Made by a program: the position numbers and the translations under genes. The notes below the pieces were generated by a model. It did not search any database and was not told the DNA's origin. It saw nothing but the letters and a program-made list of their open reading frames with translations. Below, one piece after another: positions 18,250 through 27,597 of a stretch of 64,000 nt of DNA. Position 1 is the stretch's first letter. Every line of letters starts with the position of its first letter. Source of the stretch: Weissella hellenica (lineage in GTDB: Bacteria > Bacillota > Bacilli > Lactobacillales > Lactobacillaceae); assembly GCF_005405545.1 (NCBI RefSeq), contig NZ_BJEG01000006.1:1-64000 (forward strand). The letters are read 5' to 3'.

Positions 18250-18989
18250 TAGTTAACCTCACTTTCTTGATGACCAATCAACACTGTCACATTATCTGAC
18301 CCGCCCGCCTCATTGGTTAGGGTGATCAATTGTGTTACTGCCTGTGAAATTTCAGGTGCAGCTAAAACTATTTGTAATATTTCTTCATCACTAATATGTT
18401 TTGGCATACCATCAGTAGTCATTAAAATATAATCATTTGGCTGAATACTGATTGCAAATAAATCAGCTTTTGAATCTTCTGTTACACCTAGCTGTCTAGT
18501 AATTAAATGACGTCCTGGATGTGTAACTGCCTCATCTTGCGTAATAGCACCCTCTTGTAATAATTCGTTTGCTAAATTATGATCTGTTGTTAATTGGCGC
18601 ATTTGTCGTTGACGAATTACATAAGCTCTAGAATCACCAATATTGGCAACAACCATCTCATTAGCAAAAATGACCGCAACAACCAAAGTTGTCGCCATCC
18701 CATTTAAAGTATGATAACGATGTGCCGTTTGAACAATTGTGTCATTTTCACTATTAATATGATCAACTAACCACTGTTTGGCATCATCTACCGTGATAAT
18801 ATGAGCTTGTTCCCACTGATTACCAATATGTGATACTGCCATCGTAGCTGCTACATCACCGCCATTTTGACCGCCAACACCATCAGCAACAATGGCCAGT
18901 TGGATCCCCGATTGATTAATAAAAACACTAACATAATCTTGGTTGTCGGTGCGCATGCGCCCAGTATCAGATGCATAGGCAATTTTCAT
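18249..18989 (-). CDS. stp: PP2C-type Ser/Thr phosphatase
   Basis: A 246-residue metal-dependent PP2C phosphatase that reverses PrkC phosphorylation. Conserved motifs: SDTGRMRTDNQDY, VADGVGGQNGGDVAA with the metal-binding Asp/Gly, VVANIGDSRAYV, LMTTDGMPKHI, and SDNVTVLI at the end. It is translationally coupled to prkC, as in nearly all Firmicutes. It follows rsmB by about 37 bases. Confidence 0.97.
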   Translation of the reverse strand: MKIAYASDTGRMRTDNQDYVSVFINQSGIQLAIVADGVGGQNGGDVAATMAVSHIGNQWEQAHIITVDDAKQWLVDHINSENDTIVQTAHRYHTLNGMATTLVVAVIFANEMVVANIGDSRAYVIRQRQMRQLTTDHNLANELLQEGAITQDEAVTHPGRHLITRQLGVTEDSKADLFAISIQPNDYILMTTDGMPKHISDEEILQIVLAAPEISQAVTQLITLTNEAGGSDNVTVLIGHQESEVN

Positions 18990-19025
18990 ATTTTATCATC
19001 CCTTCATAAATAAAATAGTTACCTT

Positions 19026-20396
19026 TTATTGCTTAACTAATGTTGCAACGAAAAAACCATCAGAGCCAAAATCATCTGGATAGATGTGTAACATACCACG
19101 TTCATCTAACGCATCTAAGTCTAAGGCTGTCTGCGTTGGCACTAACCTAAAATTATCATGATCTGCCAAAAATGCATCAATAACGTCCTCATTTTCAGTC
19201 TTTAATATTGTACATGTACCGTAAACTAGTCGACCACCTTTTTTTAATTTATTTGCCACGGCATCCAAAATAGCTTTTTGAACTTTTTGTAATTGATAAC
19301 TATCGTCCAATGATTTTTCATAACGAATTTCAGGCTTACGTCTCAATAGACCAAAACCTGAACATGGCGCATCTACTAAAATACGATCAAAGGTTTCATT
19401 CGCAAATTTTTCATCTACTTTTCGTGCATCTAAAACTTGTGTCTCAATACGATCAGCAACATGTAATCGCAAGGCATTCTCTTTAATTAGTTTAGCTTTA
19501 TGTTCATGAATATCTAAAGCCGTGACCTTACCACCTTGTGTTACATCTAAATACGTTGCTATTTGGGTTGTTTTACCACCCGGTGCTGCTGCTGCATCTA
19601 GTACTTGGTCAGTTGGTGTCACTACCAAACTTGGTACCATCAACATGGCTGATTCATCTTGTAATGTTAATAATCCATCTTTAAATAATTGTGAACTTGC
19701 AACGTGTCCCCCTGAAACCAATAATGCATCAGGTGTTACATGCGATGGTTCAACATTAAAGCCGGCCTCTTCCAATAATTCGGTAACCTCAGAACCCGTG
19801 GTAACAGCATGATTAATACGAACTGATTGTGCTGGTGCCCCATTAATTGCACCGGCAATTGCGACTGTTTTTTCCCATCCCAATTGATCTTGTAATGTCT
19901 GAATAAGCCAAATTGGTAATGATGATTGTATTGATAATTGTTCAACCGGATCATCAATCACTTTAATATCTGGTAATCCTTGTCGTTGAATAGCGTGTAA
20001 GACTCCTGTAACAAATTTACGAATACCATCATGCCCACGACGCTTTGCAAGGTTAATCGCCTCATCAAAAATAGCATGATCCGGAATTTTATCTAAATAT
20101 TGCATTTGATATAAAGAAATAAATAATAGCTCACGTACCCATGGATTCAACTTCTGTGGCCGTTTAACAAAAGGCTTCAACCAATACTCGAGGGTTAGCC
20201 GATGTTGAATGACACCGTAAACCATGGTTGTCATTAAATGAACATTTTTTTCTGAGAGATTAGCCTGTTTAATGACACTATTTAATTGTAAATTAGAATA
20301 TGCACCATCGTTAACTTTTTCTAATACACGTACAGCTAATGCGCGGGGATTTGTTTGCTCCCAGTTCGCAATTTTTTGATTCGTTTTATTACTCAT
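19026..20396 (-). CDS. rsmB: 16S rRNA m5C967 methyltransferase RsmB
   Basis: RsmB (Sun) methylates C967 of 16S rRNA using S-adenosylmethionine. It has 456 residues: an N-terminal NusB-like helical domain (about 15-150) and a Rossmann methyltransferase domain with SAM loop DAAAAPGGKTTQIA, the PCSGFGLLRRKPEI active-site motif, and GTCTILKTENED carrying the second catalytic cysteine. The start overlaps the fmt stop by eight bases, indicating coupling. Confidence 0.96.
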   Translation of the reverse strand: MSNKTNQKIANWEQTNPRALAVRVLEKVNDGAYSNLQLNSVIKQANLSEKNVHLMTTMVYGVIQHRLTLEYWLKPFVKRPQKLNPWVRELLFISLYQMQYLDKIPDHAIFDEAINLAKRRGHDGIRKFVTGVLHAIQRQGLPDIKVIDDPVEQLSIQSSLPIWLIQTLQDQLGWEKTVAIAGAINGAPAQSVRINHAVTTGSEVTELLEEAGFNVEPSHVTPDALLVSGGHVASSQLFKDGLLTLQDESAMLMVPSLVVTPTDQVLDAAAAPGGKTTQIATYLDVTQGGKVTALDIHEHKAKLIKENALRLHVADRIETQVLDARKVDEKFANETFDRILVDAPCSGFGLLRRKPEIRYEKSLDDSYQLQKVQKAILDAVANKLKKGGRLVYGTCTILKTENEDVIDAFLADHDNFRLVPTQTALDLDALDERGMLHIYPDDFGSDGFFVATLVKQ

Positions 20397-21339
20397 GTGT
20401 GATCACTTGATCTCCTTGTGCAAATTTAGCATGACCATTTAAATAGGCCGTAATTGTCATTTTAGGTTTCCCAGCTGGTTGAAGTTCATCAATAGCAATT
20501 ATTTTACTATCTCCCGTAGCTAACCATAGCTCGTGTTTACCTTTTTTTACTACCGTCCCTGGCAAAGCAGTTGTTGTTTCATCAATCAAATGTGTTTGCT
20601 GAATTTTAGTCCGCACACCATTAATCGTGGTATGTGCGATTGGGAACGGATTTAATCCTCTAACATGATTGTGAATCGTTTGCGCCGATTTGGTGAAGTC
20701 TAATATTTCTTCTTCTGGTTTAATATTTGGTGAAAATGTGACCTCATCTGGATTTTGTGCGATTGCTTTAATTTTACCAGCAATCAAATCAGGTAGGGTT
20801 TCCAATAATAAATCACATCCCAAAATACTTAATTTATCAAACAAAATACCTGTATTATCTGTCGCCAAAATTGGTAACTCTTTTTGTGCGATAATATCAC
20901 CCGCATCCATTGCTTTCACCATATACATGATTGTAACACCCGTTTTATCGTCACCATTTAAAACAGCATAATGAATTGGAGCACCACCACGATACTTTGG
21001 CAACAACGATGCATGTACGTTAATTGCTGCAATCTGAGCAGCCTCTAAAAGTTTTGTTGGCAAAAATTGCCCATATGCTGCTGTAATAATTAAGTCAGGC
21101 TCTAAATCAATAATTTGTTGCATTTCATTTGAACCAGATAATTTATTCGGTTGCAAAACAGGAATACCTGCTTTAACAGCAACTTCTTTAACTGGTGTAG
21201 GGGTTAAAACATGCTTACGCCCAACTGGACGATCGGGTTGTGTTAGAACTGCTTGTACATCATAATTTGGATTGTCCACTAGGGTTTGTAAAATTGGGGC
21301 TGAAAAATTAGGGGTCCCCATGAAAACAATACTTGTCAT
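20389..21339 (-). CDS. fmt: Methionyl-tRNA formyltransferase
   Basis: Fmt formylates initiator Met-tRNA using 10-formyl-tetrahydrofolate. It has 316 residues from the ATG at 21339 (MTSIVFMGTPNFSAPILQ). A longer open frame runs to 21432, but it enters the end of priA and has no ribosome binding site, while GAGGAG precedes 21339. Motifs: HASLLPKYRGGAPIHYAVLNGD, then a C-terminal OB fold. The gene fhs elsewhere in the window makes its formyl donor. The priA-fmt-rsmB order is conserved in Firmicutes. Confidence 0.97.
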   Translation of the reverse strand: MTSIVFMGTPNFSAPILQTLVDNPNYDVQAVLTQPDRPVGRKHVLTPTPVKEVAVKAGIPVLQPNKLSGSNEMQQIIDLEPDLIITAAYGQFLPTKLLEAAQIAAINVHASLLPKYRGGAPIHYAVLNGDDKTGVTIMYMVKAMDAGDIIAQKELPILATDNTGILFDKLSILGCDLLLETLPDLIAGKIKAIAQNPDEVTFSPNIKPEEEILDFTKSAQTIHNHVRGLNPFPIAHTTINGVRTKIQQTHLIDETTTALPGTVVKKGKHELWLATGDSKIIAIDELQPAGKPKMTITAYLNGHAKFAQGDQVITHE

Positions 21340-21403
21340 TTTTTTAACTCCTCTATTATATGTATGATAATACCCTTTAATTAAAGGTATTATCTGACTG
21401 TCT

Positions 21404-23824
21404 TTAAATAAAATTAACTGGTTCACGATCAATCATGATTGTGACACCTTGTCGTTGCAATTGTTGCCCTTTATGCATTAATTCGGTCAATGCTTGCATT
21501 AAATGTTGATCAAAGCGATATTTGATAACCACACGATAATAATATTTATTTTTTATACGTGAAATGGTACTAGGCGCCGGTCCTAACATAATTGTATCTT
21601 TTTCTACAATTCCTTTTAACCAATTAGTTGTTTCAAATGCAAACTTAGCTGCTTTATCTACTTGTTCATGCGCAAATTTAATTTGAATCGTAAAATAGTA
21701 CGGTGTATAGTGCCAAGCGTGTCGAAGCGCCATTTCCTGATGATAAAACGCCTCATAATCTTGATCTTTGGCTAATTGAATAGCATAATGCTCTGGATTA
21801 AAAGTTTGTAAAATAACGTGCCCTGGTTTTTGTGCACGTCCTGCTCGACCTGACACTTGTGTTAATAACTGAAAGGTTCGTTCAGATGCTCTGAAATCCG
21901 GTAATGTTAAAGTTGTATCGGCATTTAAAATACCCACCAACGTTACGTCTGGAAAATCCAACCCCTTTGCAATCATTTGTGTACCCAAAAGAATGTCAGC
22001 TTCATGATTACCAAATGATGTCAAAAGTTTATCAACGGCACCTTTTTTGCGTGTTGTATCAACATCCATTCTTAGTACACGAGCTTGTGGTAATACTTCT
22101 TTTAAATGTTCAACAACTTTTTGCGTTCCTGTTCCAAACTGTCGAATTCGTTTAGACCCACAAATTTTACATTGATGTGGTATTAATTCATTATAGCCAC
22201 AATAATGGCAAATCAAACGACCAACGTCTTTATGAACCGTTAAAGCAACATCACAATTGACACATCTAGGTGTATATCCACAATCACGACAAATGATAAA
22301 ATTAGCATAACCGCGTCTATTTAACATCAATACAATTTGTTCTTGTCGATCCAATTTTTCCTGCATACTATCTAATAATTGTGGTGACAAAACATCGTCA
22401 TTATTAAATTTTATGGATTCGCGCATATCAACAATCTCAGTAGTTGGTAATACACCCTGTGTGGCTCTCTTGGTTAGTGATAAAAGTTGATACACCCCTT
22501 TTTGTGCCCGTGCGCGACTTTCCAACGATGGCGTTGCGGACCCCAATAGTAGCGTTGCACCATAATAGTCGACACGCCACTGTGCTACATCACGTGCATG
22601 GTATCGCGGATTATCATCTTGCTTATATGAAGTTTCGTGCTCCTCATCAATGATGATTAATCCAATATTAGTCAATGGCGCAAAGATTGCTGATCGTGCA
22701 CCAACAACTACATGTACCTCACCACGCTGGACTCGTCGCCATTCATCGTAACGTTCACCATCCGATAATCCAGAATGCATAACCGCTACATCATCACCAA
22801 ACCGACTTTTCACACGTCGCACCATCTGCGGGGTCAACGTAATCTCAGGTACTAACATTAACGCTGTTTTACCAACGGCTAGTGCTTGTGCGATAGATTG
22901 TAAATAGACTTCCGTTTTACCAGAGCCAGTCACACCTTCCAACAAAAAAGTCTGTGTTTTTGGTTGTACGACATTCGCTATAATTGCAGTATACGCCTGC
23001 TTTTGTTCATCATTTAATGGTAATGGTTGACTGGGTTGTACTGGTGTCTGCAATTTTGGAATTCGATATGATTCTATTTGACTCTGTACCAACCACCCTT
23101 TATTTTCTACTTGTTTAATGATGGCATAGTCTAAATGGTGACGATTAATAACATCTTTTACTGGAACAAATTTTTGCGGAGCCTGTAGCAAAAAGGTTAA
23201 CAGCCGTGCTTGTTTCACTGCTGAAGGTCTTAGCTGCTGTAATTGCTTTTGATAAAAACTAACATCTTTAATTGGTTTTAAAACATTTACCATCTTTACT
23301 TTAGCGCGATTCTTAACTAAATATCCAATTTCAATGACATGCTTTTTTTGCAATTTTAGTAATTGTGGTAATAATTCACTATCAACATTATCGCTATCAA
23401 ATGGTATTTCACCTCGATCTGAAAATAGTAACGCAATTTGTGGCCAGTCCCTTAATTGATCAGGTTCCAACAATCGCAATACTTTACCATACTTGGCCCT
23501 CATAACATTAGGCAACATCGTTTGTAAAACACTAATTTGAAAAGCAAAATTATACTCTGCTAACCATGATGCTAGTTTCAATAACTCATCGTTTAACACT
23601 GGGTTCATTTCGACTACTTGAACTATTTCTTTTAATTGTTCTGTTTGTTGTGCATCTTCTTTAATGTCAACAACAAACCCTTGTACGAAACGATTGCCTT
23701 TGCCAAAGGGAACAACAACACGCATACCACGTCTTAAGATTTCTAAGATAGGTGTTGGTATACGATAAGTATATGGTCGATTAGTTTGCATCGTTGGCAC
23801 ATCAACAATTACTTGCGCATACAT
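21404..23824 (-). CDS. priA: Primosomal protein N' (PriA helicase)
   Basis: PriA restarts replication at abandoned forks. It has 806 residues: N-terminal 3'-end binding and winged-helix domains (about 1-250), helicase with Walker A GVTGSGKTEVYL and Walker B DEEHETSYKQ, then a zinc-binding cluster with eight cysteines in CxxC pairs (CRDCGYTPRCVNC and CHYCGYN to CKICGS), and helicase motif QVSGRAGR. AAGGGGG precedes the ATG. In many relatives gmk and rpoZ lie directly upstream; here they do not, and priA has its own promoter after the ackA terminator. Confidence 0.98.
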   Translation of the reverse strand: MYAQVIVDVPTMQTNRPYTYRIPTPILEILRRGMRVVVPFGKGNRFVQGFVVDIKEDAQQTEQLKEIVQVVEMNPVLNDELLKLASWLAEYNFAFQISVLQTMLPNVMRAKYGKVLRLLEPDQLRDWPQIALLFSDRGEIPFDSDNVDSELLPQLLKLQKKHVIEIGYLVKNRAKVKMVNVLKPIKDVSFYQKQLQQLRPSAVKQARLLTFLLQAPQKFVPVKDVINRHHLDYAIIKQVENKGWLVQSQIESYRIPKLQTPVQPSQPLPLNDEQKQAYTAIIANVVQPKTQTFLLEGVTGSGKTEVYLQSIAQALAVGKTALMLVPEITLTPQMVRRVKSRFGDDVAVMHSGLSDGERYDEWRRVQRGEVHVVVGARSAIFAPLTNIGLIIIDEEHETSYKQDDNPRYHARDVAQWRVDYYGATLLLGSATPSLESRARAQKGVYQLLSLTKRATQGVLPTTEIVDMRESIKFNNDDVLSPQLLDSMQEKLDRQEQIVLMLNRRGYANFIICRDCGYTPRCVNCDVALTVHKDVGRLICHYCGYNELIPHQCKICGSKRIRQFGTGTQKVVEHLKEVLPQARVLRMDVDTTRKKGAVDKLLTSFGNHEADILLGTQMIAKGLDFPDVTLVGILNADTTLTLPDFRASERTFQLLTQVSGRAGRAQKPGHVILQTFNPEHYAIQLAKDQDYEAFYHQEMALRHAWHYTPYYFTIQIKFAHEQVDKAAKFAFETTNWLKGIVEKDTIMLGPAPSTISRIKNKYYYRVVIKYRFDQHLMQALTELMHKGQQLQRQGVTIMIDREPVNFI

Positions 23825-23877
23825 AAATAATCCCCCTTTTTAAAAACAACTTATTCAAAAGAATAATCACATACTCC

Positions 23878-23886
23878 ATTTTACCA
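23878..23886 (-). promoter_or_regulatory. Extended -10 promoter of the priA operon
   Basis: TGGTAAAAT on the minus strand, about 54 bases upstream of priA, in the short gap between the ackA terminator and the gene. No good -35 is seen. Confidence 0.45.
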
Positions 23887-23922
23887 GAATTAAACCTATC
23901 GTGGCTTTTAAATACTCCAAAT

Positions 23923-23954
23923 AAAAAGCCAGAACTTTTCAGTTCTAGCCTTAA
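23923..23954 (-). terminator. Terminator after ackA
   Basis: On the minus strand AAGGCTAGAACT, a short loop, AGTTCTGGCTTTTT: a near-perfect stem followed by a T run, nine bases after the ackA stop. It separates ackA from the priA operon. Confidence 0.85.
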
Positions 23955-23962
23955 TTGTTTGT

Positions 23963-25150
23963 TTAGTTTGCTTGTAATGTTTGCACATCGCGAGCAATCA
24001 TCAACTCTTCGTTAGTAGCAACCTTCAAAACCTTGGCTGTTGAATCTTCAGATGAAATGATTACTTCATCATCACGCAATTCGTTTTGCTCAGCATCTAA
24101 TTTAATACCCATGAATGCCAAACGCTCAATGATTGCTTCACGTACGTTAGCAGCATTTTCACCAATACCTGCAGTAAACGTTAATGCATCAACACCACCT
24201 AATTCAACGTAGTATTGACCAACGTAACGAACAACGCGATCGATAAACATTTCAATTGCTAATGCTGCATGATCATTTGTATCTTCAACTTCTTCTAAGT
24301 CACGCATATCTGAAGAAAGTGATGATACACCTAACAATCCTGACTTCTTATTCAAAATATTAAGCATTTCATCGTTAGACAAGCCTTCACGATTTTGGAT
24401 GTAGTAAACAAGAGAAGGATCAACATCTCCTGTACGAGTAGCCATTGCAACACCAGCCAATGGTGTGAATCCCATTGACGTGTCGAAAGACTTACCATCT
24501 TTAATTGCTGTAACTGATGCACCAGCACCTAAGTGCAAAGTAATAATTTTTAGATCTTCTAATTTCTTGCCAAGGATATCAGCCGTACGTTGTGCAACAT
24601 ACTTGTGTGATGTTCCGTGGGCACCGTACTTACGTGCACCATACTTTGTGTAATACTCATATGGCAAAGCGTAAAGGTAATTCTTCTTTGGCATTGATTG
24701 GTGGAATGCCGTATCAAATACAGCAACTGACAATGCATTAGGCAACAACTTTTGGAATACACGGATTCCCAAAGCTTCTGAAGCATTGTGCAAAGGTGCA
24801 TAATCAGCCAAACGCTCAATTTTATTTAGTACTTCGTCGTCAACAATAACTGACTTGTTAAACCACTCGCCACCTGCAACGATACGGTGACCAACACCAG
24901 TAATTTCTGCAAAGTCTGCAATAACTTCATGTTCCTTCAATTGCGCAAGCAAAAGATTAATTGCAGCTTCGTGATCAGCAATATCTTGTACAAGTTCAAA
25001 CTTTTCTCCCTTATACTTCAAAGTAAAGATTGAATCGTTCATTCCAATACGCTCTACTTGTCCCTTTGCAATCACCGTTTCTGCTGGCATTTCAAATAAT
25101 TGAAATTTTAGTGATGATGATCCAGCGTTAATCGCCATTGTTTTAGCCAT
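23963..25150 (-). CDS. ackA: Acetate kinase
   Basis: AckA converts acetyl phosphate and ADP to acetate and ATP, the energy-yielding end step after phosphoketolase. It has 395 residues. Signatures: the N-terminal phosphate-binding NAGSSSLKFQLF, and FTPLAGVAMATRTGDVDPSL. The ATG at 25150 is ten bases after GAGGAG; a GTG two codons earlier (25156) is closer but less likely. It follows the comG-ytxK operon in the order usual for Lactobacillales, with its own promoter. Confidence 0.97.
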   Translation of the reverse strand: MAKTMAINAGSSSLKFQLFEMPAETVIAKGQVERIGMNDSIFTLKYKGEKFELVQDIADHEAAINLLLAQLKEHEVIADFAEITGVGHRIVAGGEWFNKSVIVDDEVLNKIERLADYAPLHNASEALGIRVFQKLLPNALSVAVFDTAFHQSMPKKNYLYALPYEYYTKYGARKYGAHGTSHKYVAQRTADILGKKLEDLKIITLHLGAGASVTAIKDGKSFDTSMGFTPLAGVAMATRTGDVDPSLVYYIQNREGLSNDEMLNILNKKSGLLGVSSLSSDMRDLEEVEDTNDHAALAIEMFIDRVVRYVGQYYVELGGVDALTFTAGIGENAANVREAIIERLAFMGIKLDAEQNELRDDEVIISSEDSTAKVLKVATNEELMIARDVQTLQAN

Positions 25151-25199
25151 GTACACTTATCTCCTCTTTCCTGACGGAATTCATAATTATCTTATAATG

Positions 25200-25229
25200 A
25201 GTATATCATAAAATAGGCGCATCCGTTAA
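25200..25229 (-). promoter_or_regulatory. Probable ackA promoter
   Basis: On the minus strand TTAACG (25224-25229), an 18-base spacer, TATACT (25200-25205), 50 bases upstream of the ackA start. The -35 is a four of six match. No cre site resembling TGAAAGCGNTNNCA was found nearby. Confidence 0.5.
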
Positions 25230-25256
25230 GTCTAAGATTAACACAAACCCTTGATA

Positions 25257-26264
25257 CTAGTGCATGTATACGTGATTTGCTTTCATCCAATCTGTCAATT
25301 CTGTCACAAAGTTTTTATTTTCAGCTTTGTTAGATAATGCAGGCGCTTTAGCTAACATGACTGGCTTTGCTTGACGGGAATCCCCCCCTGAACGTTGCAA
25401 CATCAAGATTATTTTACCCATTTTAGGGTCTTTAAATAGATTGTTTGGTAGTTGAATCAAAGCTTGGAAATAGACATCGTCTGTTTGTATATAACGTAAC
25501 AAAGATTTGCTTTGGTCGCTTTCAAATAAGTTCGTTGGTACGGTCAAAATAACTAATCCACCCGGCTTTACAGCAGCCACACTTTGTTCAATTAACAAAT
25601 GGTGAACAAAAGTTAACCCTTTATCAACTCGTGTTTCATAATTTTCTGGTGCCGTTTTTGGATAATAGCCAACAGGTAAATCACCAACTACGATATCAGC
25701 ATCATTTTGCATGGCCATTGTAACACTATCAGCTAATGTAATATCCCACTTTTCTTCTAATAAAGCAGCAACACCACTCGCAACCGTTAACATTGTGTCA
25801 TCATTTTCGATACCAATAACATCAACACTAGCACCCTTAGCCTGTAATGATTGGCTGACTGTTGCCATTAAATTACCAGTTCCCAATGCTAAATCTTTAA
25901 GCGTCACGTTACTTTTTTGACCCATGAAAGCACTCGCAATTAAAGTCACCCACATACCAATGGCATCTGGTGTTACTTGGTAGTTAGCTTGTAAGCCATC
26001 TTGATGAATTGTTCCAACTAATAAAAATTGTAAAACTTGGCGTTTGTCAGTTTCACTTAATTTATCAAAATCAGCTATCTTAATATCAGCTATAACACTT
26101 TGCTTTTGTTCATTAGTCAAATCTTCAAGCCCTTCATCAGTTTGACCTAGCATCATTTCAAACAAGATAATTAATGCTTCAATGGATGCACCATCAACGA
26201 ACTTTGTTATTTTTTGTTGTGCAGCTTGTAAGCTCTTTACACTATTTTCAATCACTTCATACAT
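25257..26264 (-). CDS. YtxK-like class I SAM-dependent methyltransferase
   Basis: A 335-residue protein of the YtxK family, related to N6-adenine DNA methylases. An N-terminal helical region (about 1-100) precedes the Rossmann fold: SAM motif I ALGTGNLMATV, IGIENDDTML, and the motif IV position reads VGDLPVGYYP in place of the NPPY/F of active DNA methylases. It always sits between the comG operon and ackA in Lactobacillales and is probably co-transcribed with comG; a role in competence has been suspected but is not established. Its target is unknown. The start has GAGG eight bases upstream. Confidence 0.88.
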   Translation of the reverse strand: MYEVIENSVKSLQAAQQKITKFVDGASIEALIILFEMMLGQTDEGLEDLTNEQKQSVIADIKIADFDKLSETDKRQVLQFLLVGTIHQDGLQANYQVTPDAIGMWVTLIASAFMGQKSNVTLKDLALGTGNLMATVSQSLQAKGASVDVIGIENDDTMLTVASGVAALLEEKWDITLADSVTMAMQNDADIVVGDLPVGYYPKTAPENYETRVDKGLTFVHHLLIEQSVAAVKPGGLVILTVPTNLFESDQSKSLLRYIQTDDVYFQALIQLPNNLFKDPKMGKIILMLQRSGGDSRQAKPVMLAKAPALSNKAENKNFVTELTDWMKANHVYMH

Positions 26265-26326
26265 ATCAATTACCTCATCTTTCGTACAGAGACTAGTTTA
26301 GCTAGTTTCTAGCATACTGACAAGGC

Positions 26327-26626
26327 TCATTCGTTACTTATTTTTGGAACCCTTACATTTAGATCTTTACTGACCTTTACATAATAAGTTTTCTCGTCAA
26401 TCATAACAACTCGTGGTAATTTATTACTTTGAGTATCAACCTGCAATTTTTTTGTCCTGCGTACATAATTAATTGCTTCATATTTATGTGATCAATAAAT
26501 ATATTCTCGCTTTTGCATTGTTTGGTAATGCATTTGGCTTCCTACCCAAAGCATCATTGCCCCTAGTAAACTAAAGCTCAATATGACAATTTGGCTGAGC
26601 ATGAATCCCTTACGTTGTGTACTCAT
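26327..26626 (-). pseudogene. comGG: comGG, broken by in-frame TGA at codon 45
   Basis: Reading the minus strand from an ATG at 26626 gives MSTQRKGFMLSQIVILSFSL and further hydrophobic residues, a type IV pilin-like N-terminus, to Tyr44, then TGA (26492-26494), then an open frame in the same phase to a second TGA at 26327 (99 codons in all). The second half (SHKYEAINYVRRTKKLQVDT, then KLPRVVMIDEKTYYVKV) looks like a normal minor pseudopilin body, with no frameshift. The start overlaps the comGF end by 17 bases, the expected place for comGG. A single change from TGG or similar would restore it. Either a nonsense mutation or a sequencing error. Confidence 0.8.
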
Positions 26627-27047
26627 TAATATAAACTTCTTCTTTAAAAACTGCATCGTTAGTGAATTTTAAGGTTATTTGGTACCAATGTGGCGCAATT
26701 TTTTTAAAACCAGTGTATTTAACATCCCGTAAATACGACATGAATTTACCATTATAGCGGTATAAACATAAACACCCCCTTCTTATACCTAATTCATAAT
26801 GTGTATTAGTTTTCGTATTAAATATTGTTAAGGCATCGTCACTAATCGCCATTACACGGTAATGCACTGCATCAATTTCTAATCGTTTTACAAATTGATT
26901 CACTAACATCTGTTGGACATCATTTTTTTGGTGTCGTTTTACTTGTTGCAATCCTTGCGATGAAATCACCAAAACAAGTAAAATACTGCTGAAAATAAGT
27001 AATGAAATCATACACTCAACTAGTATAAAACCTCGCCTTTTAACCAT
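26610..27047 (-). CDS. comGF: Minor pseudopilin ComGF
   Basis: A 145-residue competence pseudopilin. The prepilin processing site and helix are at the start (KRRGFILVECMISLLIFSSI, with Glu at +5 after cleavage before Phe), followed by a beta-rich globular part. Fifth gene of the comG operon, overlapping comGE by 28 bases and the comGG remnant by 17. Needed with the other minor pilins to build the DNA-uptake pseudopilus in Bacillus. Confidence 0.88.
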   Translation of the reverse strand: MVKRRGFILVECMISLLIFSSILLVLVISSQGLQQVKRHQKNDVQQMLVNQFVKRLEIDAVHYRVMAISDDALTIFNTKTNTHYELGIRRGCLCLYRYNGKFMSYLRDVKYTGFKKIAPHWYQITLKFTNDAVFKEEVYINEYTT

Positions 27048-27229
27048 GCCTGTTGTTCCTGATAATATTTTTGTTTAATTTTGGCAATACTCACTTCATT
27101 TTGCCGACCTTGTTGTTGAACCATTTCAACAACCGTTAACAAGATTGTCACCATTCCCACAATAATCGTCATTCCAACCATTGCTTCTACTAGTAAAAAG
27201 CCTTTACGTTGTAAAACGATACGTACCAC
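27020..27229 (-). CDS. comGE: Minor pseudopilin ComGE
   Basis: A short 69-residue pilin-like protein: prepilin motif QRKGFLLVEAMVGMTIIVGM, then a short helix. It overlaps comGD by 26 bases and comGF by 28. The start is uncertain: the only standard codon, GTG at 27229, directly abuts the AGGAGG ribosome binding site, leaving almost no spacer. The in-frame ATC at 27220 has an ideal eight-base spacing, so initiation there is conceivable. Role as part of the transformation pseudopilus is inferred from position and motif. Confidence 0.8.
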   Translation of the reverse strand: MVRIVLQRKGFLLVEAMVGMTIIVGMVTILLTVVEMVQQQGRQNEVSIAKIKQKYYQEQQAWLKGEVLY

Positions 27230-27596
27230 CTCCTAATTGAAAAATTAAACTAACACATTCTTTTGTTTTTACATTCAAAAATCTAATCGTGCCGGCCGTC
27301 ACATATGTTTTTTTCCAACGAATTTTAGTATAGTTACATGCTTGCCAATCAGCAGGTAACGCAATTTCTTCTTCTCCAATAAAAATGGTTTGTTGTCGAC
27401 TGAATATATCAAATTCAGAAAAGTACCCAAGATTAGCTTGTTGCTGCATTAACAAATACGTTTGCTGAAATTCAGTTTTTACACACTCCCAGTTGCGGTC
27501 TTGATGATTGGGCACCATTACGATGGGTATTGAAATTAATAGGCCAATCATTAACACAACAATGGTTTCTACTAATGTAACCCCTTTGCGAATCAT
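27204..27596 (-). CDS. comGD: Minor pseudopilin ComGD
   Basis: A 130-residue competence pseudopilin with prepilin signal MIRKGVTLVETIVVLMIGL at the very N-terminus, so the leader before cleavage is only four residues. The rest is a globular domain with two cysteines (CVKTEF and the ACNYTK region). It starts two bases after the comGC stop and overlaps comGE. AAGG lies upstream of the ATG. Confidence 0.88.
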   Translation of the reverse strand: MIRKGVTLVETIVVLMIGLLISIPIVMVPNHQDRNWECVKTEFQQTYLLMQQQANLGYFSEFDIFSRQQTIFIGEEEIALPADWQACNYTKIRWKKTYVTAGTIRFLNVKTKECVSLIFQLGGGTYRFTT

Positions 27597-27597
27597 C

